A DNA stretch of 64,000 nt, taken from NCBI GenBank assembly GCA_947652115.1, contig OX393561.1, forward strand, positions 40,518,373-40,582,372, given 5' to 3'. Source of the stretch: Blastomussa wellsi. Lineage: Eukaryota; Cnidaria; Anthozoa; Scleractinia; Plerogyridae. Below are positions 33,475 to 45,858 of this stretch, piece after piece (positions within the stretch are counted from its first letter, which is position 1; each line of letters begins with the position of its first letter). The translations under genes were made by a program, and so were the position numbers. A model generated the notes under the pieces. It saw only the letters and a list, made by a program, of their open reading frames with translations. It did not search any database and was not told the origin of the DNA.

Positions 33475-36400
33475 ATGCTCTGTGGATTGAGTCGACTAAG
33501 GTTTGTACCATGTAAAACATGTCTTTTGAGAGAGAGAGAGATGAAAACTACAACTTCTTTTGAGCTTGAAAACTGCGTGTTACTTGTCTACGACGAGTAA
33601 GCTGAAAACTTTTGTGAGCTTTATACTTCGAATCGGCAAGTTAAAAGGGAAAATTTAAATTAAGAGGCTTTTCGTTTATAATCTACACGAGTACAGTTTG
33701 ACTGAGCGCAAAGTTTTCAAGGATTAGCTTTGCAGAACAAGTTCAAATGAGTCAAATATGCGAAGGTTTACTTAACGCAATTTTAATTTGGTAATGTACA
33801 GTCTGTTCTCGTGCAGTCGTCAAATTGTGAAACTTTAGAAACACTGTAAGCTTCAAGCTTATGTTTAACACGAGTATAGTCAGGTATCAAAATTTATTTC
33901 TTCATTTCAGGTGAGCGTACGTAAGATTCAAGTGCAGCAGTCAAAATTTTATAAGCGAATTTTTTTTTTCTGGAACAGAAATTAAATATTGCTAATTTAT
34001 AAGTATGTGAGCTTGTTTCAGAGATGAATGAACAGTGCAAATTTTCGGTATCGAGTTAACAAAATTTGTTGTTTTGCAAGTTGTATACCAATAAAAACAG
34101 ATTTAATATTTTGCCTGAGGGTAATTTTTAATGAGCAACATCTGCAAAGTTGTGGAGGAAAGCTGTACTTTATTTTCAATTTAGGTCATTAGAACCTTTA
34201 AAATATTTATTTGTGGCACAAAAACTTAAACTGCATACGTCAAAGTATAAGTAAATAAACTTTTCATTTGGCTGTGTAACTTAAATATATTTTGAATACC
34301 ATACTTCTAGAACTTACAAATTGATTTTCCATTAATATTTTTATATAAATGACTTGTCAAGCCTGTCTGTGAATATCACAGCAAGTGATATTTGAAGACT
34401 GGGTTGGGGGGGGGGGGGGGAACTTGCCCCATGTCTGGGTATAGGGATACTCTTTAGATGTGAAATCCTGACTCTGTTTAGGACAAAGATAATATTAACC
34501 ACCTACCCTGCTTAGGTAGGAAAAGGGAAACGTTTTTTTACTAAGACACTAATATCTAGTCCTGAAAATGATCTTTTGTTTTACTCTTGACCTACAACCG
34601 GTAAATAAATACTGCTGAACGTTTCTGATTTCGGATTGTTTAAAATTTGACGAAAGTCTTGAGGCCATACCCTGTCTAGGACAGCTCCAAACCATGATTA
34701 GGACAGACTAGCTTGCAAGACTAAAGGTTAAAAATAAGCATATCCTATCCTATTCATTATAGCCCTCAAAAACTCATAAATGTTTGTGAAATCCTTTGCA
34801 AATGGTGACACTACCGGTAGTTTGCAAGTTAACCAATGGCAGTTATCAGTCACAAATTTTAAGTAACATCTTTACATTGGTATTTTCCAAAGAACAAATT
34901 TAGCTTGATCTTTGATTATACCCAGAGATATAAGGTTTTATTTTTTTCTAGTTATGATATTCTTTGTGAACAAAAAAACAAAATGAAGTCCAAAACTGGT
35001 GTCAAAATGGAAAAGTATGTGGTGCTATAGATGGGTGGCAAATGGTCCTTCAAAAAGATTATGCCGGGACATCTCACAGCAGAATTTTAGTAAAAAGTCA
35101 CAGTTCTTGTAGTCACTTCAGCTACAGCCATTTCTCTGTAGGCAAGCATAGCAAGCATAGTATATATAAGTGCTGTTCTGCTTTAAAGGATGAACCTAAT
35201 ATTAAGAACATAAAAACTTCATGTTTTGCATAAAGTTGACATGAAAGTCTTTTAATTTTATTATTTTTAGCTTGAAGCGTTCCACCTGGTGTGTTTTGTC
35301 CCGGCATCTGTCAAGTGCACAGACCAAGGCAGCCCTTAAACCGTTTTACTTTGCAGTTCATCCTGATCTGTTTGGCCAGCATCCTGTGCAGCGAGTGAGC
35401 ACATTTTGAATTTGTTTTGTGTTATGAGAAGGATAAGGGGCCATGTGTGGGAGGTGGTGTGGGATAGTGTTGGTGTCACTTGTTTGAATTTCAATGCTAG
35501 GCATGGGTAAAAGGGGAAGTGGTGATTGGGTTTGGGGATCAATAGATTTGGTTTAAAAGAGCATGCAAATTGTGGACTTGCAATGAATTAAGCAGATTCA
35601 CGGATCTAAAACCTGGGGCACCTGTCAACCAAGAATTCTAGCCAGGATTCTGGTCTCAGGCTGTCTTGGAGTTTGGATCATGGATCCTAAATGAAGTTTG
35701 GGTCACAGATTTTTGGTTGGCTTCATTGGTTACAGTGTATGTCAACATTTTGTCCAGTTTTGTTTGGCTTAAACGTTGACCTTGGCACTGGAATTGTCGA
35801 ATGGAGGTTTTACACAATTGAAAAATTGATGTAAAAAACAAAACAGTAACAATAAATTATAGTGTGGGTTTGAACCACTGAGGGAAACATAACAGGACTT
35901 TGTTCACCCTTTTAATAAAGATCTATCACATGTCCAGGAAATTAAAGGTCTGACTTAAGAAAATGTGAGCACTGTTTGCTTTTCAGTCAACAAATGAAGA
36001 TTCCTTGAAGAGGCTGAACTCATACCTGGAAGATCTGCAGAAAAAAAACCCAGTCAATCCAACACACTTGATGTTTTACTTGAAAAATGACACAGAAGAC
36101 GAACAGGGTAAGCCAAATTGTGTAGTTCAATAAAATAGCCACACTTTCCCCATGGAAGGGATTTTTTTGTAACACCCCCAGGGCTTCCCTCTGGTAATTC
36201 CAATTAAGCTTCAATTACACCTCCAGGAACTTCCAATCCCTAATGTGGGGGAGTATGGAAAATTTTCTTTTAAGTGTCTACGAAGTAAAAGTTGCCATAG
36301 CAACATTGAATTAAGTACCATATGGAGCATTTCTTAGGGTATAATACTGTTGCCAAGTTCCATCTGCATTGCCTTATTATTTGTAGAGATAGTTTTCATT

Positions 36401-39400
36401 TTGTATTTTGACCTCATACTGGAACCATGTACATTTATAGCATCATCAGTTATCTAATTTGCATAATGCAAAAACGTGTCTGAATAACATGTCTGAATAT
36501 CTCTGGAACAAAAGAATATTGCACAAAAAGGAAAACACCATTCTTCCACACACTTGGATGATAGGGGTTCTGTTACACCAGGCAACAACAGTGCTCGACA
36601 CTAACTTTTCAGCTTACTAGCCTTGTGGGTAGTGACAACTTAGATGTTACTAGCCAAAAATTTTTTTTACTAGCCCAGCATTGGTGTTGGCTAGGTCTGA
36701 TAACGGTTGATCCCTAGCAAGACTTGGAAGCACAAAGCAAGTGACTTTCTTTGAATACATAATGTTGGCAATTGCATTGTTCTGAAATCGGTTCCAATAA
36801 TAAAACCATTTTTGTGGAACATAGTCTGGTAGCATGAAATGTCCATGATGAGCAAAGTGTTTGTTTTTGTCTTGCTTGAGGAAGACAGAAACTGCTTCGG
36901 CTAATTTCATTTTATTTACTAGCTAGCCAAAGTGGCTAGTGGAAATCGAAAACCTACTAACCAAAACTAAATTTCTACTAGTCTGTGGCTAGTTGGCTAC
37001 CGTTAGTGTCGAGCCCTGAACAAAAACCTCGGAGCCCTTCGGGACACCTTGGTTTTTGTTGCCTGGTGTCAACAGAACCCCTATCATCCAAGTGTGTTTG
37101 GAAGCAATAATATAACGCAAACAGCCTTAACAAAGATCTATCATATGTGTGCTGGGAAGCAATAATAAAACGTAAACAGCCTTAATGAAGATCTAAGACA
37201 TGTGTGTGAGGAGAGCAAAAATATAACGCAAACTGTGAAAACAAAGCGCGTGACCGGTGACACAATCTATATGCATGATTCGTGGCCCAAGGGTATAAAC
37301 ACGGATCTGTGTCATAGAAATTTTCCTATTAAACATTTGCTCCTGCTAAGGTATACACCGAGATGGCCACCGCAAGGTATTTATCAGAGGTTCTGCAAAT
37401 GTTTTACGGGCCAATAACTCAGGAGGTTGAATTCATGAGTTAATTCAAAACTTACCTTTTGAGCTTCTGGAGTCGATTGTCAATAATATTGCCACAAAAC
37501 TGAGGCAGCGATTTGATCTTGTCGTGAAGAAATTGCATCGGTAGCTGAAGAGGATTCCTTTGGAACTTTGGCATGTGCTTTATGAACTGGATGAGGCTCC
37601 TTTTTGCGAAAAACTTGGACGAATTGCAAAAATAATTTGTTTCAGAAAGTGTAGCACTTGCGAGAGAAATAGCTTATGCTCCACTTGTTTCAAAATGGGA
37701 AAGTGCCACTACATTGCCCACGTTACTGGCGACAAGAAGAATACACCGAAACATGTATAAAATACGTGTGAGAGGAAGCGACCTTCTTGTTTTGAATTTT
37801 GCAAAGTGAAAATGTTACGTGACCTCTTTCTAGGAAAAACTTGAAGTCAATTTTTTTGTCCCCAGACAACCCCGGAAGGGCAGAAAAAATAATGGCGACA
37901 GAGCCAGCATTTTTGTGTTTGGCGAGAAAAAACGAACCGGGCCAGAATGCAAAAAGGAGAAAGCGAGAATTCAACAAGATTTGCTCAAAGCAAAAGATCA
38001 ATCGAAGCAGCGATCTGGCCAAAAACAAGCAGTTAATCCTGGCTAGTATCAGCATTTCCAGCCTCTTGCAAAGCCTCCAAGACTTCACATGTTATTCGTC
38101 TTACAACCTTTTGCCAAATGGGTGTGAAAAGTTCGGCAAGAATACAGCAAATCGCATGGAACAAAACAAACATTTTGCCATTCTCAAGCTGTGAGTTGTA
38201 ATTTATTCAGTCAGTCTTTAATTTAAGCCTTACATCATCTCGCAGCCCTTGAAAGCACATGCGTATGCACCCCAATATTAAGCAATTTTGCTAAAGGACG
38301 GAGAAAAAGCACCACAAGGAAAAGACACAACTCCGAATGCTATGTATAGGCGAAGCGAGCCAATGGCTTATTAGTTCACAAATTCTGGTGAAGCTAAGGG
38401 AGGTGACCTCTGGCCCTAGTTTGAATCCTGCTATAACGGCTTGTGCAGATTGTGAATTACGGAGTAGTGGGGGATGTCTGCCAGTGGACGGTACCCCTGG
38501 GTGAGCCCGCTCCAGCCCAACTGAACCCCTGTCATCCAAGTGTGTCTTCCTGATTTTGAAAGGGCTTTCAAGCTTAAGTTGAGTTTTACTTCATAGGCAC
38601 TAAAGCAGTTATATTTTCTGCTATTATTGTTTATTAAAAGAACTTATCAAAAAGTAAAGTTAAACGCTAAAAAAAAGATTTTTTAAAACGCATTTTAAGA
38701 AAGTAACCGATGTTTCCCACTAAATTATGCCATTATCAAGTTGAAACCAAAAGAGTACAAAGTGTAATAAATAAAAATATTTGTGGGTCCTATGGGTTTA
38801 GTTACAAGGTAAGAAACACAGTAGGAAAAAGGTGCAAACCAAAAATGTATGAAAGTGTCACATAAACAGCTAGGCGCGAATGGAGTCAGTTTGAGTGTTA
38901 AAGAGAAGGCTTGATGTCCTTTTATATACAGCATCTCGTAGATCAAGCACTCAAACTTGCTGTTCCATTTCTTCGAATTCAGAACTTTGAAAAGATGGTC
39001 AGTCTTTGCTCTTTTGTTGCCATGTTGTGTTTCAAGGGTACAAAGGCCTAGTCAACATGATGATGTGTACCTCTCCTCTTACGTATTTTTTATTAGCAAA
39101 ACCAAATGCCTTGTGCATGAGGGGCACTTTTTCTTAGGTGAGGCAACCTGGGTTCAAGGACTTTAATGACTGTCATTTTCCTTGTACATGGCATTTAACC
39201 CCACATCATTGAGATGAAGAGGGGGGAAGAGGGGTGTTGAATAACCTTGAGTACTGCTGGCCTGAGTGGCACTTCATGTTAGCTCAGATTGCCATGCTAA
39301 TTTTGATCATTTTTTTTAGGATTGGATATCTTCAAGACAGTTAGAGTTTCACTCTTTTCACGTGATGTTAATTTCACAATCAGCCACATTTTGAAGACCT

Positions 39401-42400
39401 GTGGCATGTTGGAGGATCTCGTTACTCTCCACGAGAACAACAGAAAACCAAAGGTATCTGTTGCATTGCCGTATGATGCCCCACACCATTGGATGCATGT
39501 GTATCGACAGTTCAGTGACAGGCAAACCCCTGTGGACCTTGCCCAACTGCAGAGAAATGCAAGACTGTCTTTAAAGGACTTCTTGGACAAGAACATCAAA
39601 GATGTGAAAGAGAAACAAGAGATTAGCAAAACTCTTTTGGAGGAAATCATCCTTTTGTCTGAAAAAGTTTGTCAAAAGCTAAAATTAGACAAACTGGAGT
39701 CCATAAGCGGTTGGAGTTATTCATCATATCATGGTTCCCTGAAGAACTTTTTGAACCTTTGCTACTCAAAGCAATCTGAGCTTCAGAGCCTCGAGGGACG
39801 CACAGTTCTATTTTCAGACTGGACAGGTGTTGATCCTCTTGGGCACGTTATGTTGAATAGTCAGGATGTTCCCGAATTTTGGCTTTCGGTATGTGTAGTG
39901 CTTACTCCCATCGAGTGTTTTTTAAGTTAAACTGAAAAATTATAATTTGTGGAAATGAGAGTGATGGCAAATTTTCAGCTCGGTAAATTTAATGTGAAAG
40001 ATTAATTAATCAACATGACACGAGCGTGGGACAAAGAAAAATTCTGAGTCCCCGACAGGAATCGAACCCATGACCTCCCGAACACCGGGCAGGCGCTCTG
40101 TCCTCTGAGCTACGAGAACTGCTGGAGAGCTAGGTCATTTGTGAGTTCTTATGTGACATGCGTCCCGCATGCTGCATACGATCAGCAATGTCGCTATCAT
40201 CGTGATTTGTGGAAGTGAGAGTGAGCTCGATAAATTTAATGTCAACTTCTTTGTCCCACGCTCGTGTCATGTTACCGAGCTGAAAAATTTGCCATCACTC
40301 TCATTTCCACAAATCATGATGATAGTGACATTGCTGATCGTATGCAGCATGCGGGATGCATGTCACATAAGAACTCAGTGAAAATGACCTAGCTCTGCAG
40401 GAGTTCTCGTAGCTCAGAGGATAGAGCGCCCGCCCGGTGTTTGGGACGTCATGGGTTTGATTCCTATCGGGGACTCGCACGCTCTTGTCATGTTGATTAA
40501 TTAATCTTTCACATGAAAAATTATAGTTCATTCAGTATTACTGTAGAGGTGCAGTAGGCTAGTGGTTAGTGCACTGGACTTTGGATTGAATTCTAAATTT
40601 CAATTTGACCTGGATAGAGGAAGGATCCACATGAAAACAAGTCTAATGTGGCTTCCTTTCTAAATATCATGATTCATGTCCAGGGTACCATGTTCTTGAG
40701 CAAGACAGTTTACCCTCACTGTCCATATACTAAATTTCACTAGCTCTTTAACTATTTGGTGTCCATTGATATATCTAAGATGTTGCCTTCTGTACGCCAA
40801 GCCGTTTGCTAATGAGAAAAAGGTAAACAATGACATCAGCATGAATCCGGCTATATAAATAATGGGTAACAGCAAGTATGCTGGGTGTAATCCTGTGGTG
40901 GACTGGCACCCAATAAGGCAGTTAGCCACTCCCTCACTGGAAACACTGGTTTCATTCGCTTGCTATAAACACTACCTCTATTGTTTTCTTAGGCAAGGGG
41001 CATTGTTCTGTTTATTGTTTATTAATATTGTTTTAAGAACCAGCGACATGACTCATTGAGAGGTAGTGGATGATCCCTATTCAGGGGGGGGGGGGGGGGT
41101 AGAAATACTCCTTGTCACTTTAGGCACTCTCCTGGTGGGCCATTAGGCTCTAATGGAGACAGTATTATATAATATTGAAGTTATGCATTTATCAACAAGT
41201 CTGGGAGCTTCAGGGACCTAAAGGGCCTTGTAGATGTCATGGGCTCTTGGACCAAAGAAGCATGCAGATCCCAAACTGCTAGCCTCACAAAATAACAGTC
41301 TATTTTGGGCACCAGGCTCTGTGGGTAAACATTTGCTAATGTTTTCAGGGTTTCACACTCTTCTGCAAAATACTATAAGGACTAGCAGACCTTATGACAA
41401 AAAGTTTATGACTGTCGGGCTTTGGCCATCCACCTCACCCACCATTTGGGACCCTGATGCTTAATAGAAAGGCGTAATGTGCTGTTCCAGAAAAATTCCA
41501 CACCCCCTCCCCTGCCTGCAGGGAGATTGGAAATATACTGTATGGGGTGGAGTATTCTATATGAAACTCTGCTAGTATGAACTTTGTACTCCTCATTCTG
41601 ACTGCTTGTGAGGTCATTCTGTTATTTTTTGGCATTTCACTGGACCAGTGCCTTCTACCCAGAATCTTGCTTTGACATTTTACTGAAAAGCTAAAAAAAA
41701 TATTTTTTCTTGACACAGCTTTTCAGTTCATTGGAAGACTACGCCGATGTTCTGGTCAATCAGATACCTACATGGGAGAGAAGGTTGTCATCTCTGCTTG
41801 GAGACATCAGGATCAAGTTTGATCAAGGGTCACCATCTGTCTCTGTTACTGAGTATTTAAACTACTTATACAGAGTGGTTTCTTCACTGAAGAAAGGACT
41901 GATTAGACCGAATGCTTCAACTACCATTCAACCAGGAGAATTTAAAGGGTTCACCACTAGAATTCTGAGGTATGCATATGGTGTAACAACTTAGTAGTGA
42001 GCACGTCATACTAGCTTCTGTTGGGGAAAAATTAATTTTAGCTATATAACAATTGTTTTTTTTTTTTGGGTGGGGGGGGGGGGGGTGGATAAATTGCCCC
42101 TGTTGTTTGTTCTGCATTAAAATTTGTGTTCTCTTTAACAATTAGACTACAAGCCCGAGTTTTCTATGAGCGAATAGTCAACAAGGTGCAGCCAAGTTGA
42201 CTATCGCTCCTAGAAAACGAGGGCAAGTAGGCTAATTGTTTTAGTAGAAACTCTGAAGGGTTACTTTCCAAAAGCTACAATTTTAAGTATTTTTGGAGCT
42301 AAAAATCAAGAAAAATCTTGCATTCAAAGAGAAAGGCGCACGCGATCGTTTTCTATTGGCGAATAGAAAACAGTGGGAGAACCAATCAGATTCACGGATT

Positions 42401-44014
42401 TCCAATAGAGCACTACTAATGAAGGATAGCTAGCAAGCATTCTCTCAAGACCTTGTGAGAGTTATTAACCCGCTGTACCTCAAATTATTAGTGATTTACA
42501 TGGTGTAAAATTTTATCTTTCAGTCCTTCAGATTCCCTTAGCTTGTCATTGAGTGGAGAGTTTAGGATACCATCTTCAATACCAGCAGAACTAATTTTGG
42601 ATTTTCTTGTGAAGCACAAACAAAAAGCTTTGGATCTTCATGATGAAAATAAAAGGTGAAAAGACATACTGTTAATTTGAAGGTTGGAATGATTGTCTTA
42701 TAAAATTTAGTCAAGACATGCATGCTTATTCTTGTTGCCAGAGGCTGCAATCCTTTTGCACTAAGAATCAAGACACAAATTGTGAGTATACACAGATAAC
42801 TCGTTCTGCAGCTTTCAGCCAATCAGATTTGATGAGTCCATGAATCACAGACTTCCTATTTTGGAGGCAACCAGAGGTCACAAATTTTCTTGGTGCTGAC
42901 CGGGAGTGTGGCCTCTGGGGATGAGAATGAGACATACTCAGCTTTGAATCTTATTATTGCCAGTTCTAAGACAATGTATTGTTAAAATGTATTAACCCTT
43001 ACATTCTAAGGGTGACGTACAACAAATGTCTCTCACAAAATCAATACTCAGCCAACGGAAAAGGTTTGAGAATTACTGTGAACACCAGAAATATGGAACG
43101 TTATTGTGTTACAAGGAAGAAGGCAGCCAGATATGAGAAAACTAAACCACAAACAGCAACTGTAATTAATTTACGGTTTTGAGAACTTATTGCGATTGGT
43201 CACTACACTAATGTCTTGTAATCAACATTCCTGACATATTTCAGGTGTTCACAGTTTTCTTAGTTTGACAGTAATAAACCTTATTTATTTTTTAGTTTTT
43301 CTTTTTAACATAATTTTTCATGACTTTCCATGACCCACACTTAAATTCCATGACTTTCCAGGTTTTCCATGACCCTGAATGCTGCATTCATACAGTCACT
43401 GTTTTTTGTATGAGGCAGCGTTATTTTCCTTATCACCGGAAATAATTTGAAGATTTGATGTCTTCAAGCTGTTATAACAGATTCACAAACTGCAATGGAA
43501 AGAATATTCTCTCAGGTTACGACTTGTAACCTAGAAATGGGTAACATAAAAAGAGCTTTTATTAGCTGGATATGTTGTGGTTCAATTTTCACCGTGATAC
43601 ATGCAACAAAGGAAAATACCAGATTGTACCAAAGGGTAAAATTGAGCCACAGCATTCTATATCTGTCCTGATCAGGCCCACACCAAATTTTGGAGGTTCC
43701 CCCCAGCCTAAGTCATAATAAATTAGAAGTTTATTAATGCCATGAAAATGTTGTAAAATTTTATTTAACCTTGAAGTTTTTCTTTTCTCAGGAACGTGGT
43801 AACAGAAGCCCAAGCAGTTCAGGCCTGCAAAGAGAAATTTCAGTTGTCTTCTCTGTCAAAAGATAGCTCAGTTTCACCGCTCCAAATGAGTGATTGCTGT
43901 GAGAGACTAAGCCAGCAAGATTACCCTGACCTGAACAATGCATCTCTCATAGTATCCAAATATTATCATGTTAACGAAGATGGTCATATCAGTATTCCGT
44001 GGAATTGGAAGTAA
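33475..44014 (+). CDS. TCAIM: T-cell activation inhibitor, mitochondrial (TCAIM) orthologue
   Basis: Seven coding exons give 481 residues (human about 496): 33475-33500, 35271-35394, 35987-36107, 39320-39888, 41719-41969, 42524-42655, 43792-44014. All junctions are GT-AG and in phase. Exon 1 encodes only eight codons plus two bases; it was chosen because its phase fits and it supplies the only suitable ATG. The N-terminus (MLCGLSRLSLKRSTW...) is basic without acidic residues, as expected for mitochondrial import. LKPFYFAVHPDLFGQHP carries an HPD at residues 39-41 (J-domain-like DUF4460). The larger DUF4461 region follows, with GRTVLFSDWTGVDPLGHVML and a C-terminus ending SIPWNWK, matching vertebrate TCAIM. 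In vertebrates the protein is mitochondrial and linked to metabolism and T-cell signalling; its cnidarian role is unknown. Exon 1 is inference (about 0.6); the others are strong. Confidence 0.9.
34400..34725. repeat. Repeat with G-run in TCAIM intron 1
   Basis: A long G-run at about 34405-34421 precedes ACTTGCCCCATGTCTGGGTA. The block 34565-34720 resembles 23700-23880 (GATCTTTTGTTTTACT, AATAAATACTGCTGAAC, TTTCTGATTTCGGATTG). This is a dispersed repeat; the remaining intron sequence is AT-rich. Confidence 0.5.
36545..37101. mobile_element. Nested pair of transposons in TCAIM intron 3
   Basis: The outer element has 40-bp inverted ends (CACACTTGGATGATAGGGG followed by TTCTGTTACACCAGGCAAC at 36549-36586, and the complement at about 37057-37096). 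Inside, 36589-37018 has its own inverted ends, CAGTGCTCGACACTAAC and GTTAGTGTCGAGCCCTG, and GGCTAGT/ACTAGCC motifs throughout. CAG...CTG ends suggest a hAT relative. The outer element is therefore interrupted by the inner. A solo outer end appears near 38523-38546. Confidence 0.7.
37093..37236. repeat. Tandem repeat, about 54-bp unit, 2.6 copies
   Basis: Units start at about 37093, 37147 and 37201 (GTGTGYKGGGAAGCAATAAT and variants, followed by AACGCAAACAGCCTTAA and AAGATCTATCATAT). A single related block, AAGATCTATCACATG, lies at 35920. It is located in the TCAIM intron downstream of the nested transposons. Confidence 0.65.
37237..39319. other. Rest of TCAIM intron 3
   Basis: Open frames at 37560-37760 and 37841-38194 (the latter about 117 codons, Lys/Asn/Ser-rich) show no recognisable domain. 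They do not connect in phase to TCAIM exons. I do not call them genes. Other sequence is AT-rich and unremarkable. Confidence 0.4.
39990..40516. repeat. Inverted pair of tRNA-headed SINE-like copies
   Basis: The left arm (about 39990-40150) and right arm (about 40375-40516) are reverse complements, both outer ends reading GATTAATTAATCAACATGAC or its complement. Each arm holds a tRNA-like sequence: minus at about 40042-40123, plus at about 40399-40474. Each has an A box (TAGCTCAGAGG), a D-stem GCTC/GAGC, a B box (GGTTCGATTCC, or GGTTTGATTCC in the plus copy) and an acceptor stem AGTTCTC/GGGGACT. The anticodon arm is imperfect. The centre (40165-40370) contains further inverted sequence (TGCTGATCGTATGCAGCATG). 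It lies just downstream of TCAIM exon 4. Confidence 0.75.
40399..40475 (+). tRNA. tRNA-like sequence (SINE head, not a functional tRNA gene)
   Basis: It folds with a 7-bp acceptor stem including G-U pairs, a 4-bp D-stem and a T-arm around GGTTTGATTCC. The anticodon stem has mismatches and the loop position before the anticodon is not U, so no amino-acid identity can be given. The sister copy on the minus strand at about 40042-40123 has the exact B box GGTTCGATTCC. Confidence 0.4.
40545..41170. repeat. SINE-like fragments and G-run in TCAIM intron 4
   Basis: TAGGCTAGTGGTTAGTGCAC then TGGACTTTGGATTGAA at about 40557-40592 is a degenerate tRNA-like head. TTCTTGAGCAAGACAGTTTAC, GGTGGACTGGCACCCAAT and a G-run at about 41083-41098 are further blocks of the SINE family seen at 22545-22815. 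Confidence 0.45.
42060..42088. repeat. T-run/G-run low-complexity tract
   Basis: A run of T is followed directly by a run of G in the intron after TCAIM exon 5. It could form a G-quadruplex; assembly length here is unreliable. Confidence 0.6.
42143..42241. repeat. Foldback element, arms about 42 bp
   Basis: ACAATTAGACTACAAGCCCG followed by AGTTTTCTATGAGCGAATAGTC pairs with GACTATCGCTCCTAGAAAAC followed by GAGGGCAAGTAGGCTAATTG, with a loop of about 15 bp. It lies in the TCAIM intron before exon 6. Confidence 0.7.
42715..43791. other. Last TCAIM intron, repeat fragments
   Basis: 42,715-42,935 contains the GCCAATCAGATT block shared with 2280-2310, 59985-60010 and 60455-60475. 43,310-43,375 contains CATGACTTTCCATGACCC-type sequence related to the hAT-like element at 48671-48978. 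No gene is supported. Confidence 0.45.
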
Positions 44015-44935
44015 AATTATTATTAACTGCTGGGAAAATTCTTGTGAAACATGGTTTCAACTCAAATGATAAAAACACATGCATGCTGATACAATTTATC
44101 TAAGAGTTTGCAAAATTGAAGAGTGGGATATAAAAGTGATTAATAATAATATATAAAAAATTATTGTGTAGACAGTACTAAAACTACAAACATCAGAAAT
44201 ATTTATGGAATGCTAGGAAAAAGCCAATCAGGTATGAGAAAGCTAAACTACAAACAGCAACAGTAATTAGTTTGTGGTTTGTTTGCTTGACCCGATCGTA
44301 ATTGTGGTTAGTCGCTACACAATTATCATTCCTGAAAATTTCAGGTGTTCACGATTTTCTTAGTTTGACAGTAATTATTAATATTATTTTTCTTTGCATA
44401 AAAATGTAAAATTAGGACTTGCGTGACATACATCATTGGTTGTTGAAAAAGAGGATGTAAAAGGGATTATATTGTGGTGTTACAATGCAAATGATTTTGG
44501 ACTGTTTTTGCTTCAGGGGAAGCATTACTTATAAATTATACAAGTGTGATGACATCAGCTGTGCTACTGTATTTTTGTTGACGGGCCATGTCAATTCAGT
44601 TTTTGTACTTTTATAAGATGAACTTGTTAACACAAAGTTTTATTACAGTGTACGTAATGCTGATTTTGGGAGTAGAAACTTATTCCTCTCCTAAAGCAAA
44701 GAAACTAATATGAAACATACCCTAATATAAATTGCCTGTAAAAATAATATAATTGCATATCTTGGGGAAAAGTCTTTTTCTGTATTGAATTGAACAAAAA
44801 ATATTTATTCATCATTAATTTAAAGCAAAAATGCAGCAGAATTCTGTGAAGCCATCATAGCAGAAACTTTCTGCATTAACAACAGTAATGCTGGCATAGG
44901 ACATGCAAGGAAAAGAAAAGTGTGTATATATTGCA

Positions 44936-45075
44936 GATTAAATTGGTTTTCAGGTTAAATCTGTTTCCAACCTACATTGTATATTTTAAACCTGAAGATA
45001 ATGCTTTTAGAATGGTATAAATTGTTGTCTTCAGGTAATACAAGACAGATTCAACCTGAGAACCAATTTAACCCA
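44936..45075. repeat. Foldback repeat, 140 bp
   Basis: TTAAATTGGTTTTCAGGTTA followed by AATCTGT pairs with ACAGATTCAACCTGAGAACC followed by AATTTAA. A second inner pair, AACCTGAAGA and TCTTCAGGTAA, lies between. It is non-coding. Confidence 0.65.
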
Positions 45076-45557
45076 CGTGGCTTTTAAAATATTTATTTAG
45101 CAGCGGAAATTATAAAATAAATACCCAAAATACACATTGAGGGCGTTTGTGGGAAGTTAACTGCAGTACAGATAGACTTTTGGCACAAAGAGTATTGGTA
45201 CTGGATAAATACTTCTAATATGAAAATTATGTTATGGGATAAATATTGCAAATATTATGTTGATCAAAATTAACATTTCTAATGATGTGCTGTAATAATT
45301 AATTGAATAGACACAGAATGTTGCCAATTAAAGGTAACCTATGATCAGACATTCCTACTTTCGGTTAAATTACAGGAACATCGGACGGGGCAACTCGAAA
45401 AATGTAGCCTATCAAATTTTTGAAGTTAAACACTTGGTTTCTTTTTTACCTAAGCCAACTTTGGAGTATTCCCTCAATTTGTAGCCTGCATGCAGCCATC
45501 TACTAATAGATGTTGTGCAGGCTACTGAATTTGAAGCTAAGCTAAGTTAGTATATGT

Positions 45558-45858
45558 AATAGGACTACATGCTGTCCAATTTGGAAATAATTGGATGATA
45601 AAAATTCTGAGGACGAGGTCGTAGGCCGAGTCCAATTTGGCAGTCCAAGGAATTTTTTGAATCCAATTATTTTCAAATTGGCCAAGCATGTAGTCCTGTT
45701 ACCTATTGATTATATAGCATCCAAAACTATATGAACATGACAAATGTTTCGCCCTCCAAACTAGTTTTTCTTGACCATTTTAAATTTGAACAGTTTGTAA
45801 AAATTAATAAAAATGCATCTGTGGACAATAATGGATTATGATGTAGCTATATAATTAA
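45558..45858. repeat. Dispersed MITE-like repeat A, copy 2
   Basis: It matches 9047-9449 in the same orientation from ATAGGACTACATGCTGTCC to GATGTAGCTATATAATTA, with two deletions (the nested palindrome and a block near the end). It abuts the foldback copy at 45859 without a gap. Confidence 0.7.

Noticed and set aside
37093..37236. CRISPR-like array
   Set aside because: The units are contiguous tandem copies with no unique spacers, in animal DNA.
37841..38194. 117-codon Lys/Ser/Asn-rich frame in the TCAIM intron
   Set aside because: No domain, not in phase with flanking exons, and an antisense frame of similar length exists.
40399..40475. Functional tRNA gene
   Set aside because: The anticodon stem is imperfect, the loop is atypical, and an inverted copy nearby shows it is part of a repeat.
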